Positions 47,090 to 59,861 of a stretch of 60,000 nucleotides of DNA are shown here, in pieces. The stretch's first letter is position 1, and every line of letters begins with the position of its first letter. The position numbers and the translations under genes were made by a program. This stretch comes from Takakia lepidozioides (lineage: Eukaryota; Streptophyta; Takakiopsida; Takakiales; Takakiaceae): positions 26,476,001 through 26,536,000 of the forward strand of contig CM060733.1 in the NCBI GenBank assembly GCA_030704615.1, read 5' to 3'. The notes beneath the pieces are model-generated. The model ran no database searches and had not been told where the DNA came from. It was given only the letters and a program-made list of their open reading frames with translations.

Positions 47090-49234
47090 GTTACAGAGGG
47101 TTACATGGTGGTGAGGGTTACAGAGGGTCAGAGAGGGTTACATGGAGTGAGGGTTACATAGGGGTGAGGGTGACACTCTGCGGTGTACAGAGGGTTACAT
47201 GGTGGTGAGGGTTACAAAGGGTCACAGAGGGTTACATGGGTTATAGAGGGTTACATGGAGTGAGGGTTACATAAGGGGTGAGGGCGACACTCTGCGGTGT
47301 TACAAAGGGTTACATAGGTTACAAAGCCACAGAGGGTTTGTGAGGGTTACATGGAGTGAGGGTTACATGGTGGCGAGGGTGACACTCTGCGGTGTTACAG
47401 AGGGTTACATGGTGGTAAGGGTTACACCTGGTGAGGGATATAGAGGGTCACAGAGGGTTACATGGGTTACAGAGGGTTACATGGTGGTGAGGGTTACAGA
47501 GGGTCACAGAGGGTTACATGGAATGAGGGTTACATAGGGTGAGGGTGACACTCTGCGGTGTTACAGAGGGTTACATGGTGGTGAGGGTTACAAAGGGTCA
47601 TAGAGGGTTACATGGGTTATAGAGGGTTACATGGAGTGAGGGTTACATAAGGGGTGAGGGCGACACTCTGCAGTGTTACATAGGGTTACATAGGTTACAA
47701 AGCCACAGAGGGTTTGTGAGGGTTACATGGAGTGAGGGTTACATGGTGGCGAGGGTGACACTCTGCGGTGTTACAGAGGGTTACATGGAGGTAAGGGTTA
47801 CACCTAGTGAGGGATATAGAGGGTCAGAGAGGGTTACATGGGTTACAAAGGGTTACATGGTGGTGAGGGTTATAGAGGGTCAGAGAGGGTTACATGGAAT
47901 GAGGGTTACATAGGGGTGAGGGTGACACTCTGCGGTGTTACAGAGGGTTACATGGTGGTGAGGGTTACAAAGGGTCACAGAGGGTTACATGGGTTAGAAA
48001 GGGTTACATGGAGTGAGGGTTACATAAGGGGTGAGGGCGACACTCTACGGTGTTACAGAGGGTTACATAGGTTACAGAGCCACAGAGGGTTTGTGAGGGT
48101 TACATGGTGGTGAGGGTGACACTCTGCGGTGTTACAGAGGGTTACATAGAGGTAAGGGTTACACCTGGTGAGGGATATAGAGGGTCACAGAGGGTTACAT
48201 AGGTTACAGAGGGTTACATGGTGGTGAGGGTTACAAAGGGTCATAGAGGGTTACATGGGTTACATGGAGTGAGGGTTACATAAGGGTGAGGGCGACACTC
48301 TGCGTGGTTACAGAGGGTTACATGGGTTACAAAGCCACAGAGGGTTTGTGAGGGTTACATGGAGTGAGGGTTACATGGGATGAGGGTGACACTCTGCGGT
48401 GTCACAGAGGGTTTGTGAGGGTTACAGAGGGTTACATGGTGGCGAGGGTGACACTCTGCGGTGTTACAGAGGGTTACATGGTGGTAAGGGTTACACTTGG
48501 TGAGGGATATAGAGGGTCACAGAGGGTTACATGGGTTACAGAGGGTTACATGGTGGTGAGGGTTAAAGAGGGTCAGAGAGGGTTACATGGAGTGAGGGTT
48601 ACATACGGGTGAGGGTGACACTCTGCGGTGTTACAGAGGGTTACATGGTGGTGAGGGTTACAAAGGGTCACAGAGGGTTACATGGGTTACAGAGGGTCAC
48701 AGACGATTACATGGGTTACAAAGGGTTACAGAGGGTTACATGGAGTGAGGGTTACACTCTGCGGTGTTACAGAGGGTTACATGGGTTACAGAGGGTTACA
48801 TAGGGTTACATGGGTTGCAAAGTGTTACAGAGGGTTACATAGGGGTGGGGGTGACCCTCTGCGGTGTTATAGAGGGTTACATGGGTTACAGAGGGTTACA
48901 TGTAGTGAGGGTTACATAGGGGTGGGGGTGACACTCTGCGGTGTTATAGAGGGTTACATGGGTTACAGAGGGTTACATGGGGGTGATGGTTGAACCCGGG
49001 GCGGGGGTTACAGGGAACTGGCGGACTGCTGGAAGCGGCGGACTGGTGTCGCAGAACGACAACGCAGGGGGCGACGACGCCGATGGGATGAGGGCGGGGG
49101 TGGGGAGGGATTGACCGAGCCCAGCCGACTGCCTTTCGATGTCTGCCGGAGGCGAAGAACCGGCGGTACGGTGTCAGGGTTGGACCGTCCTGACGCGCTT
49201 GCATTAAGTTCTTACATTATTCCTATTATCTTCC
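47090..49234 (-). repeat. Right long terminal inverted repeat of the MULE
   Basis: Mirror of 2215-4890: the outer 235 bases match closely on the complement, then come AGAGGGTTACATGG-type units. A larger unit of about 376 bases is visible from the near-identical blocks starting at 47340 and 47716, each marked by GTGACACTCTGCGGTGTTAC. Frames rich in RVTEGYMVVRVT are repeat translations. Confidence 0.85.
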
Positions 49235-49243
49235 GTTTAGAGG
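49235..49243. repeat. Right target-site duplication of the MULE
   Basis: GTTTAGAGG directly follows the terminal repeat and matches GTTTAGGGG at 2206-2214 with one mismatch. Confidence 0.7.
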
Positions 49244-50070
49244 GGTACATTTGAATTTAGGTGAGAAAAATTTGAATTTGAATTTGAAATTCAAAAACTT
49301 GTTGACCATTGACGCCGACTCTATCCAATGGTAGTACGTTCATTGTTCTACATATATTAGGCAATGCATACTTACCTAGGACCTCCACGTTATAACATTT
49401 TTAAGACACTACAGACTAATCAACACACCTATGATACATCTATGTATCACAAAAGCAGTCTAAGTGCATATATACATATCAAAGATTTCTTTCAAGTTCT
49501 TTCTAAGGGGGTCCCTCTTGTGACGCCGAGGAGTTGCAACCTCCGCAGCCTTAGTGCCTAGCCCAAGCCCCAGCGTCGTCGCAGTTGCTGCAGCCCTAGC
49601 GCAAGGCGCCCCAAGCGACGTCCTTGTGATGCCCTAAACTAGCTACGACACCGTTGCGACCCCCTGGCGTCGCCCAACGACGCTTTTAGTGACGTTGGGG
49701 ACCGCAAGGCCCCAAAAAAACAAAAAAAAAAACCTCTGTGGCGATGCCATTGCGACCCCCGGCGTCGCAGCATTGGGCGCCCAACGCGGGGCACCCCAAC
49801 GACGCTTTTGCGACGCCGGGGGGTTGTAATGCCAAAAAAAAAAACCTGTCGCAATCCCCCGCGGCGACGCACCACCGTCGCATGTCTCGGTGCCCTTGGG
49901 GACCCCTTTCCCCCTTCATGCCACCTTCCGACGGCTGAGCGTCGAAGCGGGGCCCGACGTCGCAAAATAGGGGCCGCGGGGGGGTGGCGTCGCAAGCCCA
50001 GCGCCGCCACCAGCGTGGGGGCGCGACTGGCGTCGCTAAACCCCCACCCCCTCCCCCATTTGTAGCAGTG
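49244..50070. mobile_element. Right part of the short CACTA-like element
   Basis: The first 260 bases are AT-rich; from about 49510 GC-rich motifs (GGCGTCGC, GCGACCCCC) and A-rich tracts match the style of 1915-2214. It ends CCCCCATTTGTAGCAGTG, the complement of a CACTGCTACAAATGGGGG terminus. It encodes no supported protein; frames in the GC-rich part are shadows. Confidence 0.45.
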
Positions 50071-51094
50071 ATTAAGCCAAAACTAGTGTTATACACCATA
50101 TATATAGTTATAGCTTGAATGCTTATAAGTTGCTTTGAAAATGCATCCAGTCCCAAACTTTGGTTGGAACTGTTGCATGTACAGTACATCCAAATGAACT
50201 CGATGGCCAACATATTTACCCTGTACGACGAATCTACACCCATGCGAAAGAATTTGATCAACTGTTCTTGAAAAGTCTGCAAAATCTTGAACTATTACAT
50301 GAGGCACCAGCTACCCAGATGCAGTTACATCGTTAGCATGATCGTTAGAGACAAAACGAGATTGTACTCCTTCACATAATATATAGGATGCCTTTGTGCC
50401 TTTGTGTTTATTTACTTCGTCATGAACGTTGATGTGTAGTGCAACACTAAAAGATCTTCGAAGTTCAAACTTGAAAGAGCATGGACACAATCTTGAGCTC
50501 TTTCTACAAGCCCCATATGCTAGTCTCATGCTCGTGGGCATTAGGGACAAACTCGGACATCAAGTATTGGTTATATAGTCAACCAACATTTACCCCTGTG
50601 GTATGGGTTGACTGGAAGTTGTGAGTTCAAACCACATGTTAGATGTCATAAAGGTGTCCATCCATTTTTTTCAAATTCGTCATGGATGGTTGGTTCTACC
50701 GGCTCGTCCTTTCCAATCCGTACTACAAAAAAGTGATATTTGTAAAACTTTTCATCTGAAGTTTGTACCACCGTTGCTCTCATATTACATTTTTCACAAT
50801 GATACTACAGTCTAAGTTTTTGATTTTGTAAAAAATCTCGTTATCTAGGTCCAGTCGTTTATGAAGTCCCAATACAAATACACCATAGAATGAACGACAT
50901 ATGTCCCTTGCCATTGTGCAGGCACCCCTATATGTAGTTGTAAAAAATATATAATTGGAGCATATGATCATATCCGGGTCGTAACCCTATTTTTATTTAG
51001 TGCGGTATCCACAAAATAAGGACACGCGGTAGCTACTCTTTTTGACGTTGGTTTAAAACTCTCAAATGACATGGCACCTATGATTAGGGGATAA
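50071..51094. other. Unassigned stretch between CACTA-like end and copia tail
   Basis: AT-rich DNA with only short frames and no family motifs. Nothing supported. Confidence 0.4.
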
Positions 51095-51770
51095 GAGGAG
51101 GATATGAAGGTTATCCCCTATCAAGATGTAGTTGGGAGTTTAATGTACTACATGGTTTGTACTAGGCCAGACATTGCCTACTCAGTGGAAGTGGTGCACA
51201 ATTTCTTTCAAACCCATGACATACCCATTGGCTATGGTAACAAGATTTTTTCGATATCTCATAATTTATGGCCGAAAGGAGAGTCCAAAGTTGGTTGGGT
51301 TTACAGATGCAGATTGGGCAGGAGATATTGATAATAGAAGATCACTTCAGGCCATTGCTTTGTTCTAGTAGGTGGCGCGGTATCTTGATCTAGCAAACGA
51401 CAAACTTAAACAGCTCTTTCGTCAACAAAAACTGAGTTAGCTATACAAGCAACAAAGGAAGTTGTTTGGTTACTGAAGCTATTTGGAGATTTGGGGCATC
51501 TATAACCGCACCCAACAACTCTATATTGTGACAATCAAAGTGCGATTGCATTAAGTCAAAACCCAAAATACCTTTCAAGGACTAAGCACATTGAGGTTCA
51601 ACATCACTACGTTCGAGAGGTTGTAGGCAAAGGAGAAATCGAAGTGGTATGTTATTCTACAGAAGACATGGTTGCAGATGTTTTGACAAAAAACCTACCC
51701 AAGCCAAAATACATCAAGTGTTCACTCGAACTTGGTGTAATGTCTCTAAAGACATTGGAAGGTTGAGATT
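51095..51770 (+). pseudogene. Ty1/copia reverse transcriptase end and RNase H
   Basis: In shifting frames it encodes YQDVVGSLMYYMVCTRPDIA, then GFTDADWAGDIDNRRS, and finally YCDNQSAIALSQNP, RTKHIEVQHHYVRE and MVADVLTKNLPKPKY, the standard end of copia polyproteins including the RNase H Asp residues. Internal stops show it is inactive. A polypurine tract GAGAGAGGG precedes the LTR. Confidence 0.85.
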
Positions 51771-51795
51771 ACGTGATTATCTCGCTGAGAGAGGG

Positions 51796-52105
51796 TGTTG
51801 GAAAACAGCTCCATATTCAACAAATCTACAACTTGACTTGTAGATAAAGTTAGAGAGATTTCTATTTAGAGAGGCCTTTGTCTTAAAGTTAAAACTAGTC
51901 CATTATGTGACTAAATAACATATATGTAGTAAAAATAAGTTTAAAAGACAAGTCTCTAGTAGCAGTGCTTTTAGCCTAGCTAGAACCATACAAGAAGCTC
52001 AAGGTGAAGCCATACATCAATCAATTGTTCTTGCTCTGTGCTTCTATGGCTGGGGGAGAGCTTTTGTACAATCCTCATTTATTGTTCTATCTTCATTTTT
52101 CAACA
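51796..52105 (+). repeat. Copia 3' LTR
   Basis: Begins TGTTGGAAAACAG right after the polypurine tract and ends CAACA, giving TGTTG...CAACA inverted ends and a length of 310 bases. The matching 5' LTR is not in the window. Confidence 0.65.
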
Positions 52106-52183
52106 CCGACCCCAACCCCACTCTCATCTCTCTACAGAGATCCTTTCAGTCTTATTTGCTCAGGGCTGGCCACTTCACATACA

Positions 52184-52203
52184 TATATATATATATATAT
52201 ATA
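52184..52203. repeat. AT dinucleotide microsatellite
   Basis: An uninterrupted AT run in the upstream region of COPA; the rest of 52106-52619 holds no gene and presumably includes the COPA promoter and 5' UTR. Confidence 0.7.
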
Positions 52204-52619
52204 ACCCTGCCACCTTTTTTTACACATGTTTGACCCGATTCTGGCAGATAACCCCGGGTTACTTTTCTCCAGTAGGGTTACGGCCTGGGTTATAGTAGGG
52301 CGAGCTTGTCTAACCCGGGTTGAACCTGGTGGGTAGGGTTGTGGGCGGGGTTGGGCGGGTCCTCGGGTGCTGGTCCACATGGTGCTGCGCTGGGAGGTGG
52401 GCGATCCTTGGCAGGGGAGCATCCAAGCTCGCGGAGTGGACGCCACTCCACCCTGACGCTGGAGTCGTCGCTTGCCTGCAAGGCGTCATATGGTGTGCGC
52501 GCTACTGTGTCGTATAAAGAGGCTGCAGATGCTTTTGTTTTTCAGAGTTATTTTAGAAGGGTATGATTTTGAGGGAGTGATTCTATATCCTGCATGAATT
52601 GAGCTCCAAGGAGGCCACA

Positions 52620-55600
52620 ATGCTGACTAAGTTTGAGACGAAGAGTAATCGAGTGAAAGGCCTGAGCTTCCATCCGCGCCGACCATGGATTCTGTCCAGC
52701 TTGCACAGCGGGGTGATCCAGCTGTGGGACTACCGCATGGGCACTCTCATCGACAGGTTCGATGAGCATGAAGGTCCTGTACGGGGTGTCCACTTCCACA
52801 AATCACAACCCCTCTTTGTATCTGGAGGTTTGCACTCTCATCCCTGTGTGTGTTATGTGTTGTGCCTGTTTCTTGCATTTTCATACTCGCGAATTGATTC
52901 CATGAGCTCTTAGGGTGATGGGGTGAGCAGAAAACTTATGAGAGTGGAATTTTAGTGTCTTGGGGGCAGAATGACCTCACTGCAACAATGTCTTGAGCAA
53001 GTTGCTGCTGGAGAGTTGAGCATGCCAAGAAAACATAACCTGGGATGTCAAATGCAGGGGATGATTACAAGATAAAGGTATGGAACTACAAGGTGCGGCG
53101 CTGCCTTTTCACTCTGCTTGGCCACCTTGATTACATTCGAACAGTCCAATTCCACCATGAGTATCCGTGGATCGTAAGTGCAAGCGACGACCAGACTATT
53201 CGCATCTGGAACTGGCAGTCACGTACATGCATTTCAGTGCTCACAGGGCACAATCACTATGTGATGTGCGCATCCTTCCACACAAAGGAGGACTTGGTTG
53301 TATCAGCATCCTTGGATCAGACGGTGCGCGTATGGGACATTGGTGCATTAAGAAAAAAAACTGTGGCTCCAGCGGAGGACATTTTGCGGCTGACACAGAT
53401 GAATACAGATCTGTTTGGGGGGGGGGATTCGGTGGTAAAGTACGTTCTGGAGGGCCATGATCGGGGCGTTAACTGGGCAGCCTTTCATCCCACGCTCCCT
53501 CTCATTGTATCTGGAGCCGATGATCGTCAAGTAAAGTTATGGCGCATGAATGGTGAGCAATTCTCTACGGCTCCCCCACCTAAGGGATGTTTCTGGCGTG
53601 GTTGCAAGTTGCAATCAGGAGCCCCTCATGTAATGTTGTGATTGGCGCATTGGTCCTTGGGTGAAATCCAGATTGTTGGATCCCATGGTGGATGCCGAGG
53701 GGATTCCCTGCCCTAAGCTTACCCTTGGTAGGCCAAGACTATATAGAACTGATTTGTTGAGAGATAAGTGCATGTTGATGGCTTTTGGTCCGTTGATGGC
53801 AGTTTGGCCATTGCCAAACAGGTGTGATCAGACCTTCCAGAAGCTTGAGGGTTGCTGATTTTTTATTTCTGTTCCACAAAGCTCTTCCTCTCACTGATAC
53901 TCTCAACTGATACTTTTGTCCAGATACCAAGGCATGGGAGGTGGATACTCTTCGTGGCCACATGAACAACGTATCATGTGTGATCTTCCATGCACGACAA
54001 GATATAATTGTCTCAAACTCCGAGGACAAGAGCATCCGAGTGTGGGATATGTCCAAGCGCACTGGTGTTCAAAACTTTCGAAGAGAGCATGATCGGTTTT
54101 GGATCCTGTCAGCCCACCCAGAGATGAATCTACTTGCAGCTGGACATGATAGTGGAATGTTGGTTTTTAAGTTGGAAAGAGAGAGGCCAGCCTTTGCTGT
54201 ACATGGAGGCGTCCTATATTATGTGAAGGAGCGCTATCTCCGCACATATGACTTTGCTTCGGGGAAAGATAACCCACTGATTTCTATCCGGCGATCTGGA
54301 TCAATGGGCATGAATCAAGGACCCCGATCTCTGTCGTATAACCCAGCAGAGAATGCAGTGTTGCTCTGTTCAGATGTTGATGGGGGTTCTTATGAGCTTT
54401 ATATCATTCCCAAGGAGACCAGTGGCAGGAGTGAAAACCCCCAGGACGCCAAGAGGGGGCTTGGCTCATCTGCAGTGTTTGTGGCACGCAACAGATTTGC
54501 AGTTCTGGACAAGAATAACAATCAGGTAGACGTTTCACAAACTGTGCTGTTCTCTTGGGGCACTTTATACAGGATCCAAATGAAGCTAAAGTGTGTGTTT
54601 CCTTCAGCAATTGTTCGCACAGGGTTGCCTAGCCAGCAGTGAAAACAGTAGGCATCTTCTGGCTGTTGTCCTTGTTGTGGGGCATCATAACAGGCTATCG
54701 CAGTTATGGCTGCCACTGAGTCACCATTTTTTAGAGAGACAGTAGATTGAGTGATTGCTACGGAAAGTCACAACTTTGTGTTATTAACAAGCCAAATAGG
54801 TTTAAAAAGTTCACATCTCTAGGATGCCGCAGCAAGATCTCCCCACTTGTGGTAACTAGAAGAGCTTCAGTACCCGGTACCCTTTCATCATGGGTGGCCT
54901 TGGTAATGGGTATAATATGAAGTGTTGCTGTAACTGACTTCTTATTGCACCAGGTTTTGATCAAGAACTTGCGAAATGAAGTAACCAAGAAGTGCATTCT
55001 TCCTTTCGCAACGACAGATATGGTGTTCTATGCCGGTCTGGGTAACCTGCTATGCCGAGTTGAAGAGAAAGTAGTTCTGTTTGACGTGCAGCAAAGGAAC
55101 ATGCTTGGGGAACTGAACACCCCTTTTGTGAAGTACGTGGTGTGGGCCACTGACATGGAGCTGGTTGCCCTACTCAGCAAGCATGCCATCATCATTGCTA
55201 GCAAGAAGCTCGTGCACAAGTGCACTGTGCATGAAACCATCCGTGTGAAGAGTGGGGCATGGGATGAGTCAGGCGTATTCATTTACACCACACTCAATCA
55301 TATCAAGTACTGCTTGCCCAATGGGGACAGTGGGATCATACGCACCCTTGATGTTCCTGTCTACATCACCAAAGTGTCTGGAAGCTCAATCTACTGTTTG
55401 GATCGAGATGGCAAGAGCCGGGTCATTGAGATTGATACCACTGAATATACCTTCAAACTTGCTCTCATCCAAAAGAAATTTGACCAGGTTGACACATCTT
55501 AACTCTCTTAAATGTACAAGTTTGCTGTAGTTCACTTGTTGGTTCTGTTCCAAATAATAACTTGGATCTGAGGGTTTTGTTTGTGCCTGCCACACGCCAA

Positions 55601-58600
55601 TTGTGCAGGTACTACAAATGATACAGAGCTTGCAGCTGTGTGGACAGTCCATCATTGCATACCTACAGGAAAAAGGCTTCCCTGAGGTGGCATTGCACTT
55701 TGTAAAGGATGAGCACACACGCTTCAACTTAGCTGTAGAGTGTGGCAACACTGCAGTTGCAGTGGCATCAGCCAAGGAGATTGATGAGAAGGATTGCTGG
55801 CACCGGCTTGGTGTGGAGGCACTACGGCAGGTACTGCCTGTCTTAACCTCAAGTGATCCTGTCATCATTCATATGTCATCCACATAACCCAACTCTGATG
55901 GACAATATTGTTAAGGACAGTAAGTACTCCTTTAGCATGCAACTGTGCACACTGTGTATCTGAGTATGGTCCAGCAATGCATCAATCATGGAGGATATTG
56001 GAGGCGCACAGCTCCTGTTAGAGAAAGGGGCGGGTAGGAGGAGATGCTGGAGTATTTGCTGACTGAGACTCAATAAGAGATTCAGAACATTGCTTTTACT
56101 ACCACTATAAAGGAAATGGGTTGAGATCTGAAAGGGGTCCGTGCTACATCATGTGGGCTAGTGTACAAGCTGCGCAGGCATCACATTGACATTGATGTCT
56201 CACTGATGAAATGGCTTTGTAGAAAGCAGCACAGTTGTTTGGCTGAGCTATGATTGTTACATGCATTTGATGACGTATTTGGAGAGAAAAGGAAAACGCT
56301 TAATTAGTATGTGAGGTCTTGTTCAATGCGTTGTAGACTTCTCTTTCCGTGGTGGTTACTGTTTTTTGTATGCTATGACCATGGAGCAGGGCAACCATGA
56401 GATTGTGGAATACGCCTATCAAAAGACCAAGAATTTTGAGCGCCTGTCTTTCTTGTACCTTATCACTGGAAATCTGGAAAAACTGTCAAAAATGCTGAAG
56501 ATTGCGGAGATGCGAGGTGATTTGATGGGTCGGTTTCACAATGCTCTGTACCTCGGGGACATCCAGGAGCGAGTGAAAATATTAGAGGAGTCAGGGCATC
56601 TGCCGCTGGCATATGCAACTTCAATGGTTCATGGACTGACAGAGGTGGCTGAGAGGCTTGAAGGACAGCTTGGGGATGCTCTCCCTGCTCTCCCTCCAGA
56701 AGATAAAAGAGTGTTGCTAGCACCCCCCCGGCCAATCCTTCGGGATAACAATTGGCCATTGTTGATGGTCAGCAAGGGCTTCTTTGAGGGTGCCTTTGCG
56801 GAGCCTGGTCTGGAGACAGAGATGGAGGAGGATGGGACTGCTGTGGCGTGGGGAGCAGAGCTTGACATTCCCGAGGCTGCAGCCGGCAGCACCAATGATG
56901 AGGTGGTCATGGTTGAAGCAGATGCAGAAAAGGGTGAGTCACTGGTGAAATATATATGCTTGTAGATCCATCCGTCTATTTAAGTACTTAAGTTGTATAT
57001 GACATTATCCAAATGAAATGGCCTCCAGTGGAATGACAAGCATTGAGTATGTGCTGATGCAAGGATTGCATGTGTCCTACAGGGGAGGATGAGGAGGCAG
57101 GCTGGGAGCTGGAAGACCTAGAACTTCCGCCTGATGCAGTGGTCTCTGACGTCGTGACCACTGAATCTGCTTATTTCGTAGCTCCCACTCCAGGTGTGCC
57201 AGTTAGTCAAGTCTGGGTCCAGAACTCATCACTTGCAGGAGAGCATGCAGCTGCAGGATCCTTTGATACAGCCATGCGTTTGCTGAACCGGCAGTTGGGT
57301 ATTAAGAACTTTGGGCCCCTGAAGGGCGTCTTCCTTGAGCTTCATCTGGCCAGTCAAACCTCACTCCCAACTATGTCATCGCTTCAAGTTCTTCCCTTGG
57401 CCCTGGAGAAAGGGTGGAGTGACACTGCTACCCCCAATGTGCGGGGCTCACCTGCAACCACAATCAAGCTTTCTTCACTGGAGGAAAAGTTGAAGCTTGC
57501 CTACAAGACAACCACAGAGGGCAAGCTCAATGAGGCTCTCAGGTACATTTTTATATCACACATTTGAACTGCTTATCTATAGGTTGTTACAACTCACATA
57601 TTGTGAGAGGCTACTTGAATTATTTGCTTGTGCATGGATGCCTAAAATTTTAATATGATTGGAAACTTGAAATTGGCCTGTGATGGCAAAGGGGATCTTA
57701 GTTATGCACGGATTGTTTCAGGATCTTCCTGGAGATATTGCACAACATTCCTATTCTGGTGGTGGATTCCCGAAGGGAAGTGGATGATGTTAAAGAACTG
57801 CTAGGTATCGCAAAAGAGTATACGCTTGCCCTTCGCATTGAGCTGAAGAGGAGGGAGCCTGCTCTGAAAGATGATCCGGTGCGACAGGCAGAACTTGCTG
57901 CGTATTTTTCACACTGTACTCTGCAGCCCACTCACCTGAAGCTGAGTCTGCAATCAGCCATGTCCATTTGCTTCAAATCAAAGAACTACAACACTGCAGC
58001 ATCATTTGCTCGGCGGTTGTTGGAGCTCAATGTATCCGCCACTGTTGCAACTAAGGCCCGCCAGGTATGATACTCTGGTGCTGATTTTGCCTTTTCACCT
58101 TGTATATGTGTTGAGTGAGGCAGTTTGAAGAAATCTGCATCTCCATCATCATGTCACATCCCAGACTCAATCATATATTGGAAGGCTGCATTGAGAGAGT
58201 ATATCTTTTGATCATTTCAAAGCCACATATCTCTAGAATGATCTTATTCACATCACTCGGACTGAGCAGTGTTCAGAATGGCATACAGGGCTGCAAGTGC
58301 AACCCTTTTGTAAATAACAGCGAAGTGTGTACCTGGTGACAAATGTTGATTGATTGCTTGCAGGTTGTGCAATTGGCTGAGAGGAATCCTAAGGATGAGA
58401 TGCGACTGAATTATGATCCTCGCAATCCATTTGTAGTTTGTGGGGCCACTTTCACCCCAATTTTACGGGGTACCCAGGATGTCGCTTGCCCATATTGCAA
58501 AGCTCGGTTTGTCCCAGCAATAGCAAGTAGATTGTGTGCCATTTGTGATCTTGCCATTGTGGGTGCTGATGCATCAGGTTTGTTGTGCTCTGCTACACAA

Positions 58601-58609
58601 GTCCGGTAG
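52620..58609 (+). CDS. COPA: Coatomer subunit alpha (alpha-COP)
   Basis: Nine exons: 52620-52827, 53058-53552, 53924-54525, 54954-55487, 55609-55830, 56390-56933, 57083-57542, 57722-58064, 58364-58609. All introns are GT-AG and the sum is 3654 bases, 1217 codons plus stop, the normal length for plant alpha-COP. The protein starts [20 protein letters not shown], followed by WD40 repeats ([49 protein letters not shown]; about residues 1-300). A second beta-propeller/solenoid region and the C-terminal COPI domain with CPYCKARF and [15 protein letters not shown] follow, ending in QVR. Alpha-COP is part of the COPI coat that returns proteins from Golgi to ER and reads KKxx signals. No frame break is present: this is a living host gene next to the transposon nest. 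Confidence 0.97.
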
Positions 58610-59861
58610 TCCTCTACAATTGGGTCCTGTTTGTGGATATCAGTCAGCATTTCGTTTTCCCAAGGGAGGTGGAAACAGGTAGAGTTTTTTTTTGATGATT
58701 ACACTTAAGTTTCAACATATATAAGCACCCTTCATCTGGTACCCCTCATTGACAAGGGGTTGGGACAGAACAACTTGAGGAAAAGGAAAGAGAGAGAGAG
58801 ATGCAGATTTGCAATATGGTCATGGTACTTTCACTATTGCATAAGATTGGTCAAGCTCCTAACATATCAGTAGTATTGATAATCCGCTATTTGTGCAACT
58901 GCAAAGTATTGATGTTGTGAGGAAAAATTTTGTGGAGGAAGAGTAGAAAGGTAGTGTGGTGTAGATATGGTTTTGACAGTTGCTTATAAATCGTACTGTA
59001 TATATTTAGTATTTATTATCCAATCATTATCCATATTCATTTTGTGTTTTGGCTGGATTTTTCGGTATTTATTAGTGGGGTGGGTAATATCGTATGTACA
59101 GTTTCCAACTTTTACCAGAATTGTAGAAATAGTATCAAGATATATATTTTTGGTGTTTGGATAGATTGCTTTTGCAGGTGTCTTTTTTCCCAGCGAGGTA
59201 ATTGTGGTGAGTCAAAATAACTGATCTGTGGAGTGCGAATGGTCCATTTGCGGCATTTGCAAATGCCAGACTCCTCCACAACCAGTGCCAATGTACAGAT
59301 TGCAGCAACCAAGTTTTAAGTAAACTTCCATGACCTACTCAACAGCACGACTCAAATTCGGAAATTCATCTCAATGGATAAATCTGCAGTAGTCCAGGGT
59401 TTCTTCCTGACAGTTTATTCACATCAGATGTAGTACCTGAGAAATGTCCTTGTATCTGAAGTACCCAACATGGCACCCACTATAACCACTATTTGCCCAT
59501 CTTACCATTGCATCTGTCTTGTTGGTGAGAATTAGCTTAGGAAAATGCCCAATCCCTCACCGAGAAGTGGTCGGCCGAAGTATTTCATCTGGGGCACCAA
59601 ACCATCCAGTGAGAAGAGTGCTTTTCACTAGAGTCTGCAAGGTAGAAAAGGGGAACCTTTAACAACTCTACAGCAGCCTCCTCCAAAAACCACGAAATTG
59701 CGTGGGAGGGGATTTATAGTGAAGGAAATTGGCTGTTTTTCCTTAGTGCCAAGATACAACACCAACGCTCCAAACTGGGGAGCAACTAGCAGGCCAAGGA
59801 AATTGCTCCTATTAGACCTGCTCTTGGCATGGCAATTTCACTCACCAACCTCAAGGAAACA
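58610..59861. other. Intergenic region between convergent COPA and COP1
   Basis: AT-rich, no supported gene. It should contain the 3' UTRs of both genes. A GA run lies at about 58790-58800. Confidence 0.6.

Larger units (their letters stand above)
2215..49234. mobile_element. Mutator-like transposon (MULE), about 47 kb with nested insertions
   Basis: The ends are inverted copies starting GGAAGATAATAGGAATAATG (2215 inward; complement ending 49234), with near-identical 9-bp flanking duplications. Inside are a DDE/SWIM transposase gene (5416-8801) and a zinc-finger plus Ulp1-protease gene (45770 to 24859, minus), a gene pair known from some plant MULE lineages. Two younger insertions, 9149-23810 and 26342-41773, account for about 30 kb; without them the element would be near 17 kb. 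Non-coding parts are filled with GTAACC-type repeats. The transposase reads through its predicted splices without a stop, so recent activity is possible, but this is inference. Confidence 0.85.

Noticed and set aside
47340-48993. Frames rich in RVTEGYMVVRVT as a repeat protein
   Set aside because: They mirror the same repeats in the left terminal repeat and change frame with unit number; no start context or splice signals support them.
649-51770. The two copia pieces as one retrotransposon split by the nest
   Set aside because: They read in opposite directions, so a simple insertion cannot join them.
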